A DNA stretch of 64,000 nucleotides from Clostridium sp. C2-6-12 (GTDB taxonomy: Bacteria; Bacillota; Clostridia; Clostridiales; Clostridiaceae), in the NCBI RefSeq assembly GCF_009928485.1, contig NZ_JAABNP010000032.1:1-64000 (forward strand), given 5' to 3'. The position numbers and the translations under genes were made by a program. This document shows, piece after piece, positions 26,549-36,125 of this stretch. The notes beneath the pieces were generated by a model. That model did no database searches and was not told where the DNA came from. It saw only the letters and a program-made list of their open reading frames with translations. The number at the start of each line of letters is the position of its first letter. The stretch's first letter is position 1.

Positions 26549-28789
26549 CTATTCTATAACGCTAAATTGGCCTTCAAGACCTTCTTTTGAATTTGGTCCT
26601 ACGAATACTTTGAATAAACCTGGCTCAATAACATAGTTCATATTATTATCATGGAATCCAAGTTCATTAACATTAATATCAATGCTTACAGTTTCACATT
26701 GACCTGGCTTAAGCAGTACTTTTTTGAAACCTTTTAATTCCTTAACAGGTCTTACTCTGCTACCAACAACATCTGAAACATAAAGTTGAACTATTTCTTC
26801 TCCTAATACACTTCCAGTGTTAGTTACATTAACGCTAACTACTAATTTACCATCTTTTGAAACTTCATTAGCTGATAAAACTAAGTTTTCATAATTGAAA
26901 GTTGTATAACTCAAGCCAAATCCAAAAGGATATAATGGTTCATGTGGTCCATCTATATATTTTGAAGTAAATTTAATTTGTCCTGCTGGTCTTCCTGTCA
27001 TTGGATGATTATAATAAACAGGTACTTGTCCAACTGAATTAGGGAAAGTAGCAACTAATTTTCCACTTGGATTATAATCACCAAATAATACATCTGCTAT
27101 AGCATTTCCACTTTGTATTCCAAGTTGCCATGCTTCTACAATAGAAGTTGCATTTTCTGATACCCAAGGTAATGATAACGGTCTACCATTAATTAAGATT
27201 ACAATCATTGGCTTTCCAGTCTTACTTAATTCTCTTAATAATTCTTCTTGTCTTCCAGGTAAAGTTAAATCTATTCTACTAGCAGCTTCTCCACTCATAC
27301 TGCAGCTTTCACCAACAACTGCTATAATTACATCACTTCCACTTGCTGCTTCTACTGCATCTGCAAAATATTCTTTATCTCCATCTAAATCACAGCCTTT
27401 AGAATATACAACGTCTGTATCATTGCTTACTGCAGATTTAATTCCTAAAAGTACAGGTACAGTATCTTCAGCTCTTCCTACTATTGCCCAAGTTCCTAGC
27501 ATTTCCTCAGCACTGTCTGCAAGCGGTCCAACAACTGCAATTTTCTTTAAATTTTTCTTTAGAGGTAGCATATTATTTTCATTCTTTAATAATACAATTG
27601 AACGACGTGCCATCTCTCTTGCTGTTTTTATATGTTCTGCACAAAGAATTGTTTTTTCTTCTTTTTCTTTATCTGTTCTATATGGATTATCAAAAAGACC
27701 CATGACAAATTTTACTCTTAACACTCTTCTAACAGCTTCATTTAATACTTCTTCTGATATTTTTCCGTCTTTAAATTGCTCTGGCAAATCTTCTCTAAAT
27801 GTTCCATGACTCATATCCATATCAAGTCCAGCTTCAATTGCTTTTCTACTAGCTTCTTTTCTATCAGCTGCATGTCCGTGAATTGCACATTCAGCTACAG
27901 AATTAGCATCACTAACAACAAATCCATTGAATCCAAACTTTTCTCTTAAAACATCTGTAAGTAGATATTTATTAGTTGTACAAGGAACTCCATTTACATC
28001 ATTAAAGGCACTCATGAAAGTTGCTGCTCCAGCTTCAGCTGCTGCTTTAAATGGAGGTAAATAAACATCATGTAAAGTTTGAAGTGACATATCTACTGTG
28101 TTATAATCTCTTCCGCCTTCAGGTGCACCATAAGCTGCAAAATGTTTTGCACATGCTAAAATACTTTCATCACTTGATAAATCTCCACCTTGGAAGCCTT
28201 CAACTCTTGCTGCTGCTATAACACTTCCTAGATATGGATCTTCTCCTGCTCCTTCAGCTACTCTACCCCATCTTGGATCTCTTGATATATCCACCATTGG
28301 TGCAAAAGTCCAGTGTACCCCTGCTGCTGATGCTTCTTTTGCAGCTATTCTTGCTGTTTCCTTCATTAATTCTGGTTCCCAACTACAAGCTTCTGCTAAT
28401 GGAATTGGAAATACTGTTCTATATCCATGAATTACATCTAAACCAAATATTACAGGTATTCCAAGTCTTGATTCTTCTACTGCAATTTTCTGTAATTCAT
28501 TTGATTTTTCAGCACCAGTTACTCCACCCATTGAACCAATTAGACCTTGTCTTATTTCATCTTCATGGTAATTTCTTTCTAACTGTTCAAATTGTTCTGG
28601 TGTCATTTCACCATTAACTAACTTTTCAATAATTTCATCAGGTGTCATTCCAAACGCCCCAAAAAGTGATGGAGATATTTGTATTACCTGTCCTATTTTT
28701 TCTTCTAAAGTCATTTCGCCTATGAGTTCATCTATTTTTTGCTCATAATCTTTGCTTATAAATTCTTTCTGTTTATTCTTATTAAACAT
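26549..28789 (-). CDS. GH3 beta-glucosidase (BglX-like)
   Basis: 746 residues from ATG 28789, which stands behind AAAGGAG; the longer frame has no such site. Domain order is the GH3 TIM barrel (LTLEEKIGQV-like start, DVIHGYRTVFP, KHFAAYGAPEGGRDYNTV), the nucleophile Asp in FNGFVVSDANS (about residue 290), the alpha/beta sandwich domain, and a C-terminal fibronectin-III-like domain (LGEEIVQLYVSD). No signal peptide, so it acts on imported oligosaccharides or glucosides. It heads the operon with two esterases and the MFS gene; operator-like sites lie in its leader. Confidence 0.93.
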   Translation of the reverse strand: MFNKNKQKEFISKDYEQKIDELIGEMTLEEKIGQVIQISPSLFGAFGMTPDEIIEKLVNGEMTPEQFEQLERNYHEDEIRQGLIGSMGGVTGAEKSNELQKIAVEESRLGIPVIFGLDVIHGYRTVFPIPLAEACSWEPELMKETARIAAKEASAAGVHWTFAPMVDISRDPRWGRVAEGAGEDPYLGSVIAAARVEGFQGGDLSSDESILACAKHFAAYGAPEGGRDYNTVDMSLQTLHDVYLPPFKAAAEAGAATFMSAFNDVNGVPCTTNKYLLTDVLREKFGFNGFVVSDANSVAECAIHGHAADRKEASRKAIEAGLDMDMSHGTFREDLPEQFKDGKISEEVLNEAVRRVLRVKFVMGLFDNPYRTDKEKEEKTILCAEHIKTAREMARRSIVLLKNENNMLPLKKNLKKIAVVGPLADSAEEMLGTWAIVGRAEDTVPVLLGIKSAVSNDTDVVYSKGCDLDGDKEYFADAVEAASGSDVIIAVVGESCSMSGEAASRIDLTLPGRQEELLRELSKTGKPMIVILINGRPLSLPWVSENATSIVEAWQLGIQSGNAIADVLFGDYNPSGKLVATFPNSVGQVPVYYNHPMTGRPAGQIKFTSKYIDGPHEPLYPFGFGLSYTTFNYENLVLSANEVSKDGKLVVSVNVTNTGSVLGEEIVQLYVSDVVGSRVRPVKELKGFKKVLLKPGQCETVSIDINVNELGFHDNNMNYVIEPGLFKVFVGPNSKEGLEGQFSVIE

Positions 28790-28815
28790 TAAAATTTCTC
28801 CTTTTATTAAAATTC

Positions 28816-28864
28816 TCATGAAACGTTTACTACTTTTTAAGTATATCTCTGTAACCGTTTTTTC
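28816..28864 (-). promoter_or_regulatory. Paired operator-like sites before the GH3 gene
   Basis: TGAAACGTTTAC (28819-28830) and TGTAACCGTTTTTTCA (28849-28864) both contain the CG-centred pattern of LacI/CcpA operators. They flank the region where the promoter should lie. Confidence 0.4.
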
Positions 28865-28934
28865 AAATCTCATGTTTTTATTTAAATTTGTTATTGATTT
28901 TAAGTATTTACATTAATAAAAACTTTTCAATAAA

Positions 28935-28971
28935 AAAAGATTAAAATCTTTAACACTGATTTTAATCTTTT
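28935..28971 (-). terminator. Terminator after the AraC-GH39 gene
   Basis: AAAGATTAAAATC at 28936-28948 pairs perfectly with GATTTTAATCTTT at 28958-28970. An A-rich run before it (TAAAAAAAGA) gives a U-rich tail on the minus strand. Confidence 0.75.
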
Positions 28972-28983
28972 CTATTATTTCAA

Positions 28984-30924
28984 TTAATTATAATCAATCT
29001 CAAAAGTTAATAATCTAACTTCATGAGGTTGCAGCTCCAAACTATAACTAAGTTTTGATTCAAATACATCTATATATTCTATATCTAATTCCGGTATACT
29101 AGTATCTTTTAAATAAGATATTTCATCACTTCTTAATCGACTATCCGCATTTAGCTTTATCCATTTATTTAATACACTTCCATATGACTCATTCAATATA
29201 TAACTTTTCAATCTATATTTTCCATTCGGTACATGTTGAATTAAAAAAGAAATATTGAGTTCCTTTTGATTTTCATAAATATCCATAAGGCTTTTAAAAC
29301 CACGATTTTCTTGATAATTTTGAAAATACAAATCATTGAAATGTTTATAATTATGGCATATGATTGTAAATATGCTATCACTTTTTTTAGTCATTATATA
29401 ATTCTTCCCTTTTTGAACCATAATTTCACTAAGTCTTTCCAAAAAAGAAAGTGCATAGAAAGAAGGCTTTTTCATACCATTTTTACTTAAAAGTCCTGTT
29501 CCCCCTTGTAATAATAAATTTATATCTAAATATTCCTCTGATATATCTGATGCCGTCCAATAGCATAAGGAATCAACCTTATCAACACTATCAATTATAT
29601 TCTTAACTAAATATGCTGCTTTAAAACAACTATCATTTATATAATTCCGACTTGATATAGTTAAACTCCATTCACTAATTATTATTTCCTCGCCTGAATA
29701 TCCTAAACTATTAATAATTTCTTTTACATTATGAAGCTTATTAACCAAAAAATCTTTATCATTTGAGTGATATATTGTTTCTTTACCATTCTTTGTAACA
29801 GTAGAATATGGATATATATATATTGAAATGAAGTCTGGCTTTGATTTAAAGTTCATCCATTCCTTAAAAAACTCAGCTGGATCTGATTCTCCAAAATGAT
29901 CACCTGGTCCTCCAACTTTTGCATTAGGAATAATTTTCTTTATACATCTATAAGCCGCATCAAAAATCTCATAATATTTTAAATTGTAATTTTCACCTTG
30001 AATCTTAGGTTCTAAAATTTTATATGTTGATACTTCAAAATACCACTTTTCAACTTCTTCTCTTCCATATCTATTAATACAATGAATAATAAAGTTATTT
30101 AATAATGCTTTCCACTGTTCTATGCTCCTATACTTAACAGCTTCAATTTCAAAACTGATGACTTCTAAAACATTTTTGGAAATACTCTTTGCTTTTGGAC
30201 TTAAATCTATAAATGGTTTTATTTTATTATTAATAAAAAAATCTAATACCCTATCTATTTTATAGAAATTATACTTTTGCTCTTCACTTCCTATATTCAT
30301 ATCTTCATTAAAAATACCCCAAAAGCGAGCATATTCAAATTTCAATTCATATCTTAACATCAGGATATGTTCTTGTAGTATTGTTTGTAAAATATCATTA
30401 GCATATCCAACATTTAAAAATTTATTATAATGCTTTTTTATTTTTTTTTCTTTGCTAATATCTATTATTATCTTAGTTTCTTTTTTTGTTGACTCAATTT
30501 CCGATTCATGAATATGATTTCTATTTAAATATATTTCTAATTCATTACTAATTTTATCTTCGATCTTACTATCCCGTTTAAACTTTTTTCTATATTCATT
30601 TGGTGTGCTTTTATATGCTTCTTTAAAACATTTGTTGAATAAAAAGGTTGTAGAAAAACCATTTTCCAGTGCTATCCTTGTTATAGGCTTATCCGTATTA
30701 ATTAATTCTTCCAATGCATAATTCAATCTTACACTGTTTAAATATTCAGTAAATGTCATTCCTAAATTTTTTTTTATGAATTTAGATAAATAAGGTATTG
30801 ATAATAGCTCCTTTTCTGCAAAATCATTTAAAGTTATTGATTTTTTATAGTTACTATTAATATACTCTTTTATTTTGTCTATTCTTTCAATATACTTATT
30901 TTTAATTATTTCATCTTTAAACAC
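28984..30924 (-). CDS. AraC-type regulator fused to a GH39-like domain (copy 1, no cupin)
   Basis: 646 residues from GTG 30924, behind AAGGTG. Residues about 15-115 are a complete AraC DNA-binding domain (SIPYLSKFIKKNLGMTFTEYL, then FSTTFLFNKCFKEAYKSTPNEYRKKF). The rest is a GH39-like TIM barrel and beta-sandwich (ARFWGIFNEDM, FYKIDRVLDFF, VEKWYFEVS, IIISEWSLTIS). The WNEP-type acid/base motif expected after WYFEV is replaced by STYKI, while the nucleophile position E418 is kept, so it is probably a sugar sensor rather than an enzyme. Unlike copy 2, it has no N-terminal cupin. Arranged in tandem with copy 2, 75 bp apart. Confidence 0.8.
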   Translation of the reverse strand: MFKDEIIKNKYIERIDKIKEYINSNYKKSITLNDFAEKELLSIPYLSKFIKKNLGMTFTEYLNSVRLNYALEELINTDKPITRIALENGFSTTFLFNKCFKEAYKSTPNEYRKKFKRDSKIEDKISNELEIYLNRNHIHESEIESTKKETKIIIDISKEKKIKKHYNKFLNVGYANDILQTILQEHILMLRYELKFEYARFWGIFNEDMNIGSEEQKYNFYKIDRVLDFFINNKIKPFIDLSPKAKSISKNVLEVISFEIEAVKYRSIEQWKALLNNFIIHCINRYGREEVEKWYFEVSTYKILEPKIQGENYNLKYYEIFDAAYRCIKKIIPNAKVGGPGDHFGESDPAEFFKEWMNFKSKPDFISIYIYPYSTVTKNGKETIYHSNDKDFLVNKLHNVKEIINSLGYSGEEIIISEWSLTISSRNYINDSCFKAAYLVKNIIDSVDKVDSLCYWTASDISEEYLDINLLLQGGTGLLSKNGMKKPSFYALSFLERLSEIMVQKGKNYIMTKKSDSIFTIICHNYKHFNDLYFQNYQENRGFKSLMDIYENQKELNISFLIQHVPNGKYRLKSYILNESYGSVLNKWIKLNADSRLRSDEISYLKDTSIPELDIEYIDVFESKLSYSLELQPHEVRLLTFEIDYN

Positions 30925-30998
30925 AGTATCTCATCACCTTTTCCCATGTACTTAATTATCCCTAAATGTTATTTTCAATATTGAAAGAAGCGTTCACC

Positions 30999-33386
30999 CT
31001 AATTATAATCAATTTCTAAAGTTATTAACCGTACTTCATGTGGTAATAAACTTAAACTATAATTTAAGATTCCATCAGAAACCTCTGCATATTCAAGCTT
31101 AAGCTTTGGTATGCTAATTCCTTTTAAATAATCTATTTCATCAATTTTCAAATGATTATCTGTATTTAACTTTATCCATTCATTTAATACACTTCCATTG
31201 TCCTCATTTAATAAATAACTCTTTATTCTATACTTTCCATTTTGAATATTAGAAATAACGAATGTAATCAATTGTTCATTTTCATCTTCATAAAAATCTT
31301 CTAATTCATTTAAACTAATATTTTCTTCAGAATTTAGCAAATAAGAATTATTGAAATGTTTATAGTTATGACATATCATAGTAAATGAATTATTACCATT
31401 GCTTGTTATAATATAGTTATCACCTTTTTGTACTATATTTTTACTAAGCTTTTCTAAGAAGGAAAAGGCATAAAACGAAGGTTTTTTTATACCATTCCTA
31501 CTTATTAGCCCTGTTCCACCTTGGAGTAATAAATCTGTATCCAAGTATTCACCCGAGATATCTGAAGCCATCCAATAACCTAATTTGTCAACTTTCCCAA
31601 TACTATCTAATACATTCTTTATTATATATGCTGCTTTAGAACAACTGTCATTAGTATAATTTCTATTGGATACAGTTGAATTCCATTCACTAACAATTAT
31701 TTCATCAGGATAATAACCTAAATTACTAACATTTTTCTCTATGCTCTTTAATTTATATAAAAAGTAATTCTTCTCACTTGAAGTCTGAGCTCCTGTTTCA
31801 CCACTTTTTATGAGCATAGTATATGGATATATGAAAATGGATACAAAATCAGGTTTAGCTTTATATTTTCGCCAATCCCTAAAAAAAGCTGAAGCATTTG
31901 ACTTTGTAAAGTTTCCTCCTGGTCCGCCCACCTTTGCATTAGGCAGCATTTCTTTTATTTTATTATATATAACATTAAATATTTCAAAATATATTACGTT
32001 TTCATCTTTGTTAATTCCAACAATACTGATATTTTCATTTCGAGAAACTTCAAAATACCACTTTTCTACTTCTTCTTTCCCATATTTATTGATACAATGA
32101 ACTATAAATTTATGTATTAATATTTCCCATTCTTCTAAAGTTCTAAATTTAAGGACGTCAGTTTCAAGGCTAAGATACTCTTCTGTATTCTTAGATATCT
32201 TCTTTGCTTTAGGCATTAAGTCAATAAATGGCTTCATTCCTGTACTTATTATAAAATCTAATATTTTATCGATTTTATAAAAATTGTAATCATTTTCTTT
32301 GTTCTCAATATTCATATCTGCATTAAAAATACCCTAAAAACGTGCATATTCATATTTTATTTCATTTCTTAGCATTAATATATGTTCTTGCAATAATGAT
32401 TGCAAAATGTCTCTTGCATATCCAATATTTATTATTTTGTTATAATGTTTTTTCACTACCACCTTATTATTAATATTAATTTCAACCTTCAATTCATTTG
32501 TTGATTGATTATTTAAATTTTCCTGAAAATCACTTTGATCTAAATAGGATTTTATTTCCTCATTAACTTCTAAAATATCTTTATCATTCATCTTATTATT
32601 GTTTTTAAATTTTTTTCTATATTCACTTGGTGTCATATGAAAAGTTTCTTTAAAACATTTATTAAATATAAAAGTTGTAGCAAATCCATTTTCAAGCGCA
32701 ACTCGTGTTAATGGTAAATCAGTATTTATTACATCCTCTAATGCACGATTTAGCCTTATGCTATTTAAATATTCAGTAAATGTAATCCCTAATTGTTCTT
32801 TTATAAATTTAGACAAATATGGCACTGATAAAAATTCTTTATTGGCCAAATCGTTTAAAGTAATTTGTTTATTATAATTCTTATATATATAATTTGTTAT
32901 TTCATTTAATCTATCCGAATGTTTATTTTTACTGCTACCTGCAGTATTATCGTCGGTAACAGCAAATTGATTTATTAAATTATCTATTAAATCAAATTGT
33001 AAACTTATTAATGTTAACTTTTTCTCGTTTTTCAAAATAGAATCTAGTATGTTATTTATGTTTTTCCTTAATTTTGTAAAGTCGTTTCCATGATCAATTA
33101 CAGAATTACAGTTAAATTTTATAGCTCTATATTCTATAATTTCACACAATTCAATGTAGGAAATGCTTATACAAATCAAAATAGCATCATCTAAAGTCTT
33201 ATATTTATATCTATTATTTTCATTTATTAATAATAGATCATCTTTTTTCATTATATATTCGTTAGACTCAATTTTAACAAATACTTCCCCTTTTATGACA
33301 TATAATAATTCTAAAAAATTATGAAGATGTTGTTCTTTTTCCTTTGATTTAAATATATCTATTTTCATGATCGATTCATTAAACAT
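30999..33386 (-). pseudogene. AraC-type regulator with cupin and GH39-like domain (copy 2), broken by TAG
   Basis: One frame of 795 codons interrupted once, at TAG 32,334-32,336. Upstream part (350 residues): cupin-like sensor domain (QHLHNFLELLYVIKGEVF) and AraC DNA-binding domain (VPYLSKFIKEQLGITFTEYL). Downstream part: GH39-like domain (FYKIDKILDFI, VEKWYFEVS, IIVSEWNSTVS, then LLPHEVRL). Around the stop the sequence reads YEYARF-stop-GIFNADMN, where copy 1 has FEYARFWGIFNEDMN, so a TGG tryptophan codon became TAG. The rest is intact and in frame, so the change looks recent. The upstream part could still make a DNA-binding protein without its sugar domain. No ribosome binding site fits a restart at ATG 32,315. 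Confidence 0.88.
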
Positions 33387-33442
33387 TTATAAATCACCTT
33401 CTTATTTTTTTATACTATAGAAACAGGATATTTTGATTGAAA

Positions 33443-33456
33443 TATATCCGTTTACA
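33443..33456 (-). promoter_or_regulatory. cre-like site before the AraC-GH39 copy 2
   Basis: On the minus strand TGTAAACGGATATA matches the first ten positions of the CcpA/LacI operator pattern. It lies about 57 bp before the start codon. Confidence 0.35.
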
Positions 33457-33479
33457 TCTACAATATCATAACACATAAA

Positions 33480-33510
33480 AGGAGTACATTTCTTTTATAA
33501 ATCTACTCCT
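33480..33510 (-). terminator. Hairpin after the PAS chemoreceptor gene
   Basis: GGAGTACATTT (33481-33491) pairs with AAATCTACTCC (33499-33509) with one mismatch, about 30 nt after the stop at 33542. The U-tract is weak. Confidence 0.5.
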
Positions 33511-33541
33511 CTAGTTCTAATTATTATTTTATCATAGGATA

Positions 33542-34390
33542 TTATTTATTATCTTTGATATGTTCTACCAAAACTTCTGAATTCTTTGAAATTTCTTCAA
33601 CTGTTGCACATAATTCTTCTAGGCCTGCAGCTTGATTAGTGGAAATCCCACCTAATTCATTTATTGTTTCAATAATAATCTTCATACTATGACTCATTTG
33701 ATTTAACGCATCTGAAATCTTTTTAGAAGATTCAGCACTATTTAGCGCTAATTTTCTCATTTCACCAGCTACAACTGAAAATCCTTTTCCGTATTCCCCA
33801 GCTCTTGAAGATTCAATAGCTGCATTAAGTCCAAGAAGATTGGACTGCTTTGCAATATTTTCGATTAACTGTATTGCTTCGCTACCTTCTTTAATTAATT
33901 TTTCCGTATTTTCTGTATTTTCAATTAGGAAATTCACTTTCTCTGATAAATGAACGGCTGCATTTGCAATATCTGTTGCAGTTAATTTTGTTTCGTCTAG
34001 TGAAGACTTTAAATGTTCTGTTGCACTAATAATTTCTTCATAGTCTGTAACATCCATGCTTGTACCAATCCAACCAACAACCTCTTTTTCTTCATTAAAT
34101 ATTGGAACTGAACTTGCTTTAAATGTAAATCCATATTCCTTCGCTTCAAATACACTAAAAAAGCTTTTTTTCTTCCTGTATATGTTTTCATTAATTCCAT
34201 TTTTATCCATAACATTATTATCTATAACTTGCCCCACATACATAGGTGCTTTTGATTTATTTCCATCTAAAGCATATAAACATTGTTCTTTATCACAGAT
34301 ATTTATTGCTGCATTGCCTTCAAATAGTTCACTAATTATTGGTGCTGCATAAATCATTTTTTCGAATACTTTTTCCATTCTAATTACCAT
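33542..34390 (-). CDS. Soluble PAS-domain chemoreceptor-type signalling protein
   Basis: 282 residues, no membrane segment. The N-terminal half is PAS-like (FFSVFEAKEYGFTFKASSVPIFNEEKEVVGWIGTSMD). The C-terminal half is a short methyl-accepting signalling domain (IAKQSNLLGLNAAIESSRAGEYGKGFSVVAGEMRKLA), which holds the CheA/CheW contact hairpin. Adaptation helices are short and no pentapeptide tether is present. ATG 34378 (MEKVF) may be the true start, since the site AAAGGA abuts the first ATG. It lies between FMN reductase and AraC genes; it may sense a cytoplasmic metabolite of the pathway. Confidence 0.85.
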   Translation of the reverse strand: MVIRMEKVFEKMIYAAPIISELFEGNAAINICDKEQCLYALDGNKSKAPMYVGQVIDNNVMDKNGINENIYRKKKSFFSVFEAKEYGFTFKASSVPIFNEEKEVVGWIGTSMDVTDYEEIISATEHLKSSLDETKLTATDIANAAVHLSEKVNFLIENTENTEKLIKEGSEAIQLIENIAKQSNLLGLNAAIESSRAGEYGKGFSVVAGEMRKLALNSAESSKKISDALNQMSHSMKIIIETINELGGISTNQAAGLEELCATVEEISKNSEVLVEHIKDNK

Positions 34391-34480
34391 TCCTTTCTTG
34401 ATACTAAAGTAGATTCAAATTGAACTTACTTATAATGTATAAATAATCTATTTTATACATTTATAAGTTTAACTAAAACA

Positions 34481-34511
34481 AACTGAGCATATTTATTACA
34501 ACAGCTCAGTT
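34481..34511 (-). terminator. Hairpin after the FMN reductase-like gene
   Basis: AACTGAGC (34481-34488) pairs exactly with GCTCAGTT (34504-34511) around a 15-nt loop. TGTTTTAGTT follows on the minus strand. It probably ends the module read from the isomerase at 39272. Confidence 0.6.
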
Positions 34512-34601
34512 TTAAGTAATTTTATTTAAGTAATCTATTAAGCTAAAAGCTTCTAATCATACCATTATTATAAACAACTTCTTCAGGTATCATTAGCCTT
34601 A

Positions 34602-35558
34602 TTATTCTCCATAACCTTTATACTTTTCAAGTAATTCTTTCTTATTTGGAACTTTTCTTTGTGTCATTGCTCCATGTGATATTTCAACTTGGTGTTCTAA
34701 TTTACCAGCATAGAATACACGAGAACGATTTTGTTGTGCTTCACTAAAGTTAACTTTAATTTCACCATCTACTAAAGCTAAGTCTCCACTGATTCCACAA
34801 ACTGGACATTCTACTACATTTTTATTATGAACTACAGTAAGCATATCACAGTGACATACTGGACATACTCCTTCATCAGCACCTCTCCATTTTCTCATTT
34901 CTTCTTCTGTTTCGCTATTTATAGCAGCTGCTATGTTTTGTCCCATTACTACCATACGATCCATTACTTCAGGGTTTCCAACAACATGTTCATGAGCCAT
35001 AGCACCAAAGTATTCATATTTATCTACAACACTAGTTCCCATTGATATTGTAAATTCATACATAGATGGCATAGCAAATGATAACCAGTTTTGTGTCATT
35101 GCTCCACCAACAGTAATTAATGCTCCTACTCTTGGCTTAAATGATCTTTCATCAGGTAATTTTTCTGGATCTTTGCCAGCTGCTATTCCTGTTTTTTTAG
35201 CTTCTGTTCTAAATGCAAGATCATGAGAAGGCCCTAATCTATCACATACAGTTTTAAATTTACCTGTTGGTGCTAATACATATGTAGGTGATCCCACTAT
35301 TACAGCATCACATTCCATTAAGGCTTCATCTATAATATGCATGTCATCTTTTAATACGCAGTTTCCATTTCCACCTTGTAATAAACTACCTACACAAGCA
35401 ATACAACCTGTACAATCTGCAATATTTAAACTATCAGCATGAATGTATTGTATTTCAGCTCCAGCTTTCTCACATTCCATTAATGCAGTTTTAATCATAA
35501 CTTCAGTATTCCCCATTTTTCTTCCAAATGAGATACCTAATACTTTCTTTTTAGACAT
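34602..35558 (-). CDS. Flavodoxin-fold NAD(P)H-dependent FMN reductase with a zinc-ribbon-like tail
   Basis: 318 residues from ATG 35558, behind AAGGGAG. The N-terminal domain (VLGISFGRKMGNTEVMI, CTGCIACV, DAVIVGSPTYVLAPTGKFK) is the iron-sulfur-flavoprotein/FMN-reductase fold with FMN phosphate- and ring-binding loops. CTGCIAC resembles the iron-sulfur cysteine motif of iron-sulfur flavoproteins, but a full CX2CX2CX4-7C set is only partly matched. After residue 235 two CxxC pairs (CPVCHC, CPVCG) form a rubredoxin- or zinc-ribbon-like knuckle. It follows the DgpC-like gene by about 160 bp. Its electron role in glycoside or aglycone conversion is unknown. Confidence 0.8.
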   Translation of the reverse strand: MSKKKVLGISFGRKMGNTEVMIKTALMECEKAGAEIQYIHADSLNIADCTGCIACVGSLLQGGNGNCVLKDDMHIIDEALMECDAVIVGSPTYVLAPTGKFKTVCDRLGPSHDLAFRTEAKKTGIAAGKDPEKLPDERSFKPRVGALITVGGAMTQNWLSFAMPSMYEFTISMGTSVVDKYEYFGAMAHEHVVGNPEVMDRMVVMGQNIAAAINSETEEEMRKWRGADEGVCPVCHCDMLTVVHNKNVVECPVCGISGDLALVDGEIKVNFSEAQQNRSRVFYAGKLEHQVEISHGAMTQRKVPNKKELLEKYKGYGE

Positions 35559-35616
35559 ATTTTTATTCTCCCTTTTCACACAATATTATTTTTAAGCATT
35601 ATTATAATTAACCATC

Positions 35617-35665
35617 AATGCTCAATGGTCAAAATTAGAAATTTAAAGTCTGATCATTGAGCAAT
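35617..35665. repeat. Inverted repeat between the FMN reductase and DgpC-like genes
   Basis: AATGCTCAATGGTCA (35617-35631) and TGATCATTGAGCAAT (35651-35665) are inverted with two mismatches around a 19-nt spacer. It could be a regulator site or a weak terminator; there is no U-tract. Confidence 0.45.
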
Positions 35666-35716
35666 AATATCTTTTATCTTAATAAGTTCCGAATTGCAGC
35701 ATAGCTGCTCTTTTCA

Positions 35717-36112
35717 TTAGTGTATAACAACTTTTCTTGTTCTTGTTCCTTCAAATGGTACAGGTATATATGCAACTCTTAATACTGTTGTTAATTTTAC
35801 ATCATGTTCTCCTTTAGAAAGCCCGCCTTCTCTTTCAACAAAAACAGTAGCTTCTTCACCATATTCCCATCTATAAGTAGTAACTGTTTCCATTTCATCT
35901 AAAGTGAAGTAATCTTCTCCGTTTGGACTAAATTTAATGTTTTCTCTTGGTACTTCTACTCCATCAACTTCAACTCTTACATCATGTACCATAGATACTG
36001 GTACTCCTCTGTAGTAAGTAATTAATGTCTTCATTTCAAAACCATCAATTTTTCCATCTTTATTTAATACGTTTTTACAACTGTTTTCACTAAATACGTA
36101 ATTATCAAACAT
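35717..36112 (-). CDS. C-glycoside deglycosidase beta subunit-like protein (DgpC-like, DUF6379)
   Basis: 131 residues, no signal peptide. Features typical of the small subunit: GFEMKTLITYYRGVPVSMV near the start, VRVEVDGVEVP, and the C-terminal GGLSKGEHDVKL followed by RVAYIPVPF. In DgpBC and CarBC enzymes this beta-sandwich subunit binds the TIM-barrel subunit and helps shape the active site. The gene is 13 bp after the DgpB-like gene, with its AGGAGG in that gap. A paralogue lies at 63393-63800. Family call is by pattern memory; aglycone is unknown. Confidence 0.8.
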   Translation of the reverse strand: MFDNYVFSENSCKNVLNKDGKIDGFEMKTLITYYRGVPVSMVHDVRVEVDGVEVPRENIKFSPNGEDYFTLDEMETVTTYRWEYGEEATVFVEREGGLSKGEHDVKLTTVLRVAYIPVPFEGTRTRKVVIH

Positions 36113-36125
36113 GCTTGCTTTCCTC

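Noticed and set aside
27423..28617. Long open frames on the plus strand inside the GH3 gene, and similar ones in alaS, the ABC genes and elsewhere
   Set aside because: Low-complexity Leu/Ser-rich translations, no ribosome binding sites, and they lie wholly antisense to well-supported genes.
32315..32336. Downstream GH39-like part as a separate gene starting at ATG 32315
   Set aside because: No ribosome binding site at a useful distance, and the intact paralogue shows the two parts belong to one protein. Annotated as one broken gene.
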